Assembly (NCBI RefSeq): GCF_002205165.1
Contig: NZ_NIVS01000048.1
Coordinates: 48,658-112,657, forward strand
Length of the DNA stretch: 64,000 nucleotides
Source of the DNA: Stenotrophomonas maltophilia
Lineage (GTDB): Bacteria; Pseudomonadota; Gammaproteobacteria; Xanthomonadales; Xanthomonadaceae
Direction: 5' to 3'
Part shown: positions 59,200 to 64,000 of the stretch, in pieces
How the letters are laid out: the number at the start of each line of letters is the position of its first letter
Numbering within the stretch: the first letter of the stretch is position 1
Made by a program: the position numbers and the translations under genes
Notes under the pieces: model-generated
The model's database searches: none
What the model was told of the DNA's origin: nothing
Seen by the model: only the letters and a program-made list of their open reading frames with translations

Positions 59200-61680
59200 A
59201 TGGCATACGAACTCGCCAAGCGTACCGAAGACGCCGAGCGCCGCCTCGCCACCACCGAAGGGCTGCCTTCGCGCGATGGTGCGCTGCTGACCGCGCGCCT
59301 GCAGCGCCGCTACCACGACCGCATCACCGGCAGCTTCACGATTCCCGCCCGCGAGGGCCAGTACGCACCAATCCCGGCCGATGTGCCGGCCGCGCTGGTC
59401 AATGCGTTGAAGGCGCGTGGCATCGAGCAGCTGTACAGCCACCAGGCGCAGGCATGGGAGGCCAGCCAGCGCGGCGAACACGTGGCCATCGTGACCCCGA
59501 CCGCCAGCGGCAAGTCGCTGTGCTACACCCTGCCGGTGGTCAGCGCGGCGATGCAGGGCAAGGCCAAGGCGCTGTACCTGTTCCCCACCAAGGCGCTGGC
59601 CCAGGACCAGGTGGCCGAGCTGCTGGAGCTCAACCGCGCCGGCGATCTGGGCGTGAAAGCCTTCACCTTCGATGGCGATACCCCCGGCGATGCGCGCCAG
59701 GCGATCCGCCTGCACGGCGACATCGTGGTCTCCAACCCGGACATGCTGCACCAGGCGATCCTGCCGCATCACACCAAGTGGGCGCAGTTCTTCGAGAACC
59801 TGCGCTATGTGGTGATCGATGAGGTGCACACCTACCGCGGTGTGTTCGGCAGCCACGTCACCAACGTGCTGCGCCGGCTCAAGCGGATCTGCGCGTTCTA
59901 CGGCGTGGAGCCGCAGTTCATCCTGTGCTCGGCCACCATCGGCAACCCGCAGGCACATGCGCAGGCGTTGATCGAAGCGCCGGTCACCGCGATCACCGAA
60001 TCCGGTGCGCCCAGCGGGCCCAAGCACGTGCTGTTGTGGAACCCGCCGGTGGTCAATGCCGATCTCGGCCTGCGCGCCTCGGCGCGCTCGCAGAGCAACC
60101 GCATCGCCCGCATCGCGATCAAATCCGGGCTGAAGACGCTGATCTTCGCGCAGAGCCGGTTGATGGTCGAAGTGCTGACCAAATACCTCAAGGACATCTT
60201 CGACCACGACCCGCGCAAGCCAGCCCGCATCCGCGCCTACCGCGGCGGCTACCTGCCGACCGAGCGGCGCGAAACCGAGCGGGCGATGCGTGCCGGGCAC
60301 ATCGACGGCATCGTCAGCACCTCGGCGCTGGAGCTGGGCGTGGATATCGGCAGCCTGGACGTGGTGATCCTCAACGGCTACCCGGGCAGCGTCGCCGCGA
60401 CCTGGCAACGCTTCGGCCGCGCCGGACGCCGCCAGCAGCCCGCACTCGGGGTGATGGTGGCCAGTTCGCAACCGCTGGACCAGTACGTGGTGCGCCATCC
60501 GGATTTCTTCGCCGAGGCCTCGCCCGAGCATGCGCGCATCGCACCGGACCAGCCGCTGATCCTGTTCGATCACATCCGCTGCGCTGCCTTCGAACTGCCG
60601 TTCCTGGCCGGCGATCCGTTCGGGCCGATCGATCCGCTGGTGTTCCTGGAAGCCCTGGCCGAAACCGAGGTGATCCATCGCGAAGGCGACCGCTGGGAGT
60701 GGATCGCCGACAGCTACCCGGCCAACGCGGTCAGCCTGCGCTCGGTAGCCGATGGCAACTTCGTGGTGGTGGACCGCAGCGACGGCAAGCAGCAGATCAT
60801 CGCCGAGGTGGATTACTCCGCCGCCGCGCTGACGCTATACGAAGGTGCCATCCACATGGTGCAGTCCACCCCGTACCAGGTGGAGCGGCTGGACTGGGAA
60901 GGCCGCAAGGCCTACGTCACCCGTACCCACGTGGACTATTACACCGACAGCATCGACTTCACCAAGCTCAAGGTGCTGGACCGCTTCGATGGCTGCATCG
61001 CCGGGCGCGGCGATTCGCACCACGGCGAGGTGCACGTGGTGCGCCGCGTGGCCGGCTACAAGAAGATCCGCTATTACACCCACGAAAACATTGGCTACGG
61101 CCCGGTCAACCTGCCCGACCAGGAGCTGCACACCACGGCGGTGTGGTGGCAGTTGCCGCAGGCGGTGCTGCTGACCGCGTTCGACAGCAAGCAGGAAGCG
61201 CTGGATGGCTTCCTCGGCGCGGCCTACGCGCTGCACATCGTCGCCACGGTGGCGGTGATGGCCGATGCGCGCGACCTGCAGAAGGCGGTCGGCAACGGCG
61301 ATGGCGCGTGGTTCGCGGTGGCCGACCAGAGTGGCCGCGGGCAGCTGCGGGGTGCCGAGTTCGATGCCAGCGCGATCGAGCTGCAGCAGCAGTTCGTGCC
61401 GACGGTGTACCTGTACGACAACTTCCCCGGCGGTGTGGGCCTGAGCGAGCCGCTGTGGCTGCGCCAGGCCGAGCTGCTGCTGCGGGCGCGCGAGCTGGTG
61501 CAGGGCTGCGACTGCAAGGCCGGGTGCCCCGCCTGTGTCGGCCCAGTGCTGGCCGGGCAGGAAGACGATGCCACCACGCCCAAGGCGTTGGCGCTTAAGG
61601 TGCTGGATCTGTTCGACAGCGCGGCGCTGCCATCTGCCGCCGGGCGTGAGCGCCAGAGCGCCGAGGTGGTCGCCTCGTGA
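59200..61680 (+). CDS. DEAD/DEAH helicase, MrfA (YprA)-like
   Basis: An 826-residue SF2 helicase with a C-terminal DUF1998-type domain. Motif I is TASGKS (101-106) and motif II DEVH (207-210); later motifs are STSALELGVDIGSLDVVILNGYPGS and QRFGRAGRR. The C-terminal four-cysteine site (C770, C772, C776, C779; CDCKAGCPAC) matches MrfA of Bacillus subtilis, which repairs mitomycin C damage with the exonuclease MrfB. An MrfB-like gene overlaps its end. The start at 59200 (MAYELAKRT) is chosen over a TTG at 59182. Confidence 0.9.
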   Translation: MAYELAKRTEDAERRLATTEGLPSRDGALLTARLQRRYHDRITGSFTIPAREGQYAPIPADVPAALVNALKARGIEQLYSHQAQAWEASQRGEHVAIVTPTASGKSLCYTLPVVSAAMQGKAKALYLFPTKALAQDQVAELLELNRAGDLGVKAFTFDGDTPGDARQAIRLHGDIVVSNPDMLHQAILPHHTKWAQFFENLRYVVIDEVHTYRGVFGSHVTNVLRRLKRICAFYGVEPQFILCSATIGNPQAHAQALIEAPVTAITESGAPSGPKHVLLWNPPVVNADLGLRASARSQSNRIARIAIKSGLKTLIFAQSRLMVEVLTKYLKDIFDHDPRKPARIRAYRGGYLPTERRETERAMRAGHIDGIVSTSALELGVDIGSLDVVILNGYPGSVAATWQRFGRAGRRQQPALGVMVASSQPLDQYVVRHPDFFAEASPEHARIAPDQPLILFDHIRCAAFELPFLAGDPFGPIDPLVFLEALAETEVIHREGDRWEWIADSYPANAVSLRSVADGNFVVVDRSDGKQQIIAEVDYSAAALTLYEGAIHMVQSTPYQVERLDWEGRKAYVTRTHVDYYTDSIDFTKLKVLDRFDGCIAGRGDSHHGEVHVVRRVAGYKKIRYYTHENIGYGPVNLPDQELHTTAVWWQLPQAVLLTAFDSKQEALDGFLGAAYALHIVATVAVMADARDLQKAVGNGDGAWFAVADQSGRGQLRGAEFDASAIELQQQFVPTVYLYDNFPGGVGLSEPLWLRQAELLLRARELVQGCDCKAGCPACVGPVLAGQEDDATTPKALALKVLDLFDSAALPSAAGRERQSAEVVAS

Positions 61681-62783
61681 GCCTGAGCCTGGACAAGCTG
61701 CGCCTGCTGCGCCGGCAGGCCGGTGATGCGACGCCGGCGCCGGCCCGTGATCCGTCCATCGCCACTGCGGGCCGATCCGATGCGGGTGGCACCGGCGCTA
61801 CCGGCGACGCGGGCACCGTTCCCCTTCCGCCCGCCGCCAACGACGCCCGTGCGCGCACGCCTGCGCCCGCCTCCGTCTTTGGCTGGGTGGAGCAGGAGAT
61901 CCGCCACAAACCGACCGGTGCCGCCGCACGCGATACCGCACCGGCCGCGCCCGCGCCCCCGGCGCCTGCGCTGCGCAAGCCCGAGATCGGTGGCCTGCGC
62001 CGGCTGCTCGGCCTGCGCGAGCGTGGCACCAGCGCCGCCCACCCGCGCGAGAACGCCAAGGACCGCCATGTGCCGGGCGAGGAAATCGCGCCGGGCTTGT
62101 TCCTGATCGAATCATTCGTCGCGCAGGCCATTCCGACCGAGCCGCTGTCGCTGGCCTTCGCCAAGCGCGACAGCGAGCACGTGCAGCCGCAGGACCTGCT
62201 GTTCTTCGATACCGAAACCACCGGCCTGGCCGGCGGCACCGGCACCCGCGCCTTCATGATCGGCGCGGCGGACTGGCACACCCATCCCGAACGCGGCGAT
62301 GGCCTGCGCATCCGCCAGCTGCTGATGACCACGATGGCCGCCGAAACCGCAATGCTGCGCGAATTCGCCGGGTGGCTGCAGCCGAGCACGGTGTTCTCCA
62401 GCTACAACGGGCGCTGCTACGACGCCCCGCTGCTCAAGACCCGCTATCGGCTGGCCCGGCAGCGCTGCCCGATCACCCCGCTGGACCACGTCGACCTGCT
62501 GTTCCCGACCCGCCGCCGCTATCGCGGCACCTGGGAGAACTGCCGGCTGGCCACGATCGAGCGCCAGCTGCTGCAGATCGTGCGCGAAGACGACCTGCCC
62601 GGCTCGGAAGCCCCGGCTGCGTGGTTGAACTACCTGCGCGGCGGCAGTGCGGTGAACCTGCGCCGGGTGGCCGAGCATAACCACCAGGACGTGGTGACCC
62701 TGGCGCTGTTGATGCGACGGCTGGTGGCCGAGGAACAGCGCGACCGGGAGACCTTGGCGCTGCAGGCCATTGACGCGGTGTAA
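61677..62783 (+). CDS. DnaQ-like 3'-5' exonuclease, MrfB (YprB)-like
   Basis: A 368-residue ribonuclease-H-like exonuclease. A Pro/Ala-rich N-terminal region of about 130 residues precedes the nuclease domain with ExoI DTETTG (178-183), ExoII around SSYNGRCYDAPLL and ExoIII EHNHQDVVTLALL, the DEDD arrangement; WLNYLRGGSAVNLR is typical of YprB. It begins with GTG overlapping the helicase stop by 4 bp. The pair forms a predicted excision pathway independent of UvrABC. Unlike Bacillus MrfB, no TPR region is seen. Confidence 0.88.
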   Translation: MSLSLDKLRLLRRQAGDATPAPARDPSIATAGRSDAGGTGATGDAGTVPLPPAANDARARTPAPASVFGWVEQEIRHKPTGAAARDTAPAAPAPPAPALRKPEIGGLRRLLGLRERGTSAAHPRENAKDRHVPGEEIAPGLFLIESFVAQAIPTEPLSLAFAKRDSEHVQPQDLLFFDTETTGLAGGTGTRAFMIGAADWHTHPERGDGLRIRQLLMTTMAAETAMLREFAGWLQPSTVFSSYNGRCYDAPLLKTRYRLARQRCPITPLDHVDLLFPTRRRYRGTWENCRLATIERQLLQIVREDDLPGSEAPAAWLNYLRGGSAVNLRRVAEHNHQDVVTLALLMRRLVAEEQRDRETLALQAIDAV

Positions 62784-62831
62784 AGGCCGGCCAACGGACA
62801 CTGCGGGTCCTTACCGTGGGAGGACCACCGC

Positions 62832-63167
62832 ATGCGTCTGAACCTTCTGTTCGCCCTGGGCTGCGCCCTGCCGCTGGCCGCCTGCAGTCATCCCGGCAAG
62901 ACGGCGGGAACACCCGCCGACAGCCCGACCTCGACCGCCCCACCCGCGGTGGCGGGCAGTGCCTCGCAGTGCGACCCGGAAAAGCTCACCGGCCTGACCG
63001 GCCAGACCGCCACCGAGGCAGTCATCCAGAAAGCAGTGAAGGACAGCGGTGCCCGCAATGCCCGCGTGCTCAAGCCGGGCATGGCGATGACCATGGATTT
63101 CCGCGAAGACCGGCTCAGTATCGAAGTCGACGCGCAGAACAGGATCGTGCGCGCCAACTGCGGGTGA
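62832..63167 (+). CDS. I78-family peptidase-inhibitor lipoprotein
   Basis: A 111-residue lipoprotein (lipobox LPLAAC) with a Ser/Thr/Pro-rich spacer and a C-terminal inhibitor I78 domain: LTGLTGQTATEAVIQKAVKDSG, then RVLKPGMAMTMDFREDRLSIEVDAQNRIVRANCG. A cysteine pair (QCDPEK and the penultimate NCG) could close it. I78 proteins resemble small serine-protease inhibitors such as the Aspergillus elastase inhibitor. Probably guards the envelope against proteases. Confidence 0.88.
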   Translation: MRLNLLFALGCALPLAACSHPGKTAGTPADSPTSTAPPAVAGSASQCDPEKLTGLTGQTATEAVIQKAVKDSGARNARVLKPGMAMTMDFREDRLSIEVDAQNRIVRANCG

Positions 63168-63218
63168 TTCATTGGAACCGGCGGCCAGCGATGCGGGCCG
63201 CCTTGATTGGCGTGCCGG

Positions 63219-64000
63219 TCAGTTGCGCACGCGCTGGGCCTTGCCACTGGCCAGCGCCTGATCGATCGCGGTGCGCACTTCCCGCACGGCACGCGCCGAG
63301 GCCACACTCTGCTGCTGCGCCAGGCGTGCCTGCTCCTTGCCCAGCTCGGCCTGCTCACGCGCCACCAGCGAGATCTGCCGGGCATCCACGGCCTTGGCCG
63401 AGGCGGTACGTGCCTCGCGTGCGGCCCGACTGGCAGCGGCGGCAGCGGCGCGTGACTCGCGGGCACCCTGGCGCGCCGCCCGGTCGGCTTCGACAGCGGC
63501 GTCGAGGCCGGCCTCGCGGATAGCCTTGCTGACCACTCCACTGATATCCACCGAGGCCATTGCATCGGCCGTGATCTGCAGCGATGCCGCCGCGATCTGT
63601 TGGCCGATCACCGCTTGGCGGTTGCCCAGCGCGGCCTGTGCCGTGCCCAGCGCGGCGACCTGCGTCTGGGCCTGCCCCAGCGCCTTGAGCACGGCGGGAT
63701 CGCGGATCAGATAGCGGTCCTGGCCCCGGCGCACCCACAGGGCCGGTTGATCGCTGCCAGCATCGCGCCGCGCTTGTTTGAGATCAGCGACGGAGGCATC
63801 GACGAAACTGCTCTCGCCACCGATCAACACGAAGGCCTGCGCGGGTTGGCGCGAGACGCTGATCTGACCGTGGGTCACAAAGCTCGCGTCGTCATCCAGG
63901 TCCTTGGGGGGCTCGGGTGCACGCGGTGCTGCCGGAGCCTTCGGGGGTTGCGGGGCGGATACCGGCGGCGGCAACGGTTCACGTGCCGGCGCCGGTATCC
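63219..64000 (-). CDS. Ala/Arg-rich protein with Pro-rich linker, partial
   Basis: The N-terminus lies beyond the right edge; no start is needed within the window. About 260 residues are visible: a Pro/Ala-rich linker (PPPVSAPQPPKAPAAP), a small domain (FVTHGQISVSRQPAQAFVLIGGESSFVD, LWVRRGQDRYLIRDPAVL), and a long Ala/Arg/Gln-rich helical tail (AREQAELGKEQARLAQQQ) likely to form a coiled coil. The layout fits the C-terminal part of a membrane-anchored protein such as an M56/BlaR1-type peptidase, but that is a guess. Confidence 0.7.
   Translation of the reverse strand, partial: IPAPAREPLPPPVSAPQPPKAPAAPRAPEPPKDLDDDASFVTHGQISVSRQPAQAFVLIGGESSFVDASVADLKQARRDAGSDQPALWVRRGQDRYLIRDPAVLKALGQAQTQVAALGTAQAALGNRQAVIGQQIAAASLQITADAMASVDISGVVSKAIREAGLDAAVEADRAARQGARESRAAAAAASRAAREARTASAKAVDARQISLVAREQAELGKEQARLAQQQSVASARAVREVRTAIDQALASGKAQRVRN

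Overview
This is chromosomal DNA from a high-GC gammaproteobacterium of the Xanthomonadaceae, most likely Stenotrophomonas. The evidence is an Ax21-family outer-membrane protein at 11.0 kb, Xanthomonas-type gene content, and many short intergenic hairpins, several with a GTAG head, that resemble the SMAG/REP elements of Stenotrophomonas maltophilia. Genes are dense. I see no tRNA, rRNA, insertion sequence, prophage or CRISPR array. The genes at both window ends are cut.

Layout. 0-6.5 kb: an M16 zinc protease (partial); a small secreted VRP(S/T)A-repeat protein behind a sigma-54-like promoter; trmL; and divergent glutaryl-CoA dehydrogenase and ETF-ubiquinone oxidoreductase genes with a cytochrome c lipoprotein. 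6.5-10.8 kb: a BvgS/EvgS-like hybrid kinase divergent from its LuxR-type regulator. 11-18.2 kb: ax21, gpsA-secB-yibN, small unknowns, and hemD-hemX-hemY. 18.3-21.9 kb: a thiolase, an unknown gene and two tandem sodC genes. 22-30.6 kb: a nitrogen-control block of ntrC-ntrB, glnK-amtB and glnA, interrupted by a VOC protein and a cell-wall pair (mltA, amidase). glnA has a sigma-54 promoter with two NtrC-like enhancer sites. An NtrC-like site also abuts the ntrB start codon. 30.8-45.8 kb: uppP, envelope and lipid enzymes, a TPR/sulfotransferase-like protein, phospholipase D, YceI, SixA, a ParA-like ATPase, a Ycf46-like AAA ATPase, an AEC transporter and a DUF938 methyltransferase.

45.9-58.5 kb holds the most unusual locus, nine co-directional genes. 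Two tandem TldD-type metalloproteases carry twin-arginine signals. They are followed by a TldE/PmbA-type partner with no signal, a DUF4159 protein, MoxR, DUF58, a BatA-like membrane protein and two large membrane proteins, the last four genes overlapping by 4 bp at each junction. I infer an envelope-directed proteolysis or maturation system served by a MoxR AAA+ module. Its substrate cannot be read from the sequence.

58.5-64 kb: a small exported protein; a translationally coupled pair matching the MrfA helicase and MrfB exonuclease of the Bacillus mitomycin-repair pathway; an I78-type protease inhibitor lipoprotein; and a truncated Ala-rich protein.

All calls rest on reading motifs and gene order. 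No database search was run.
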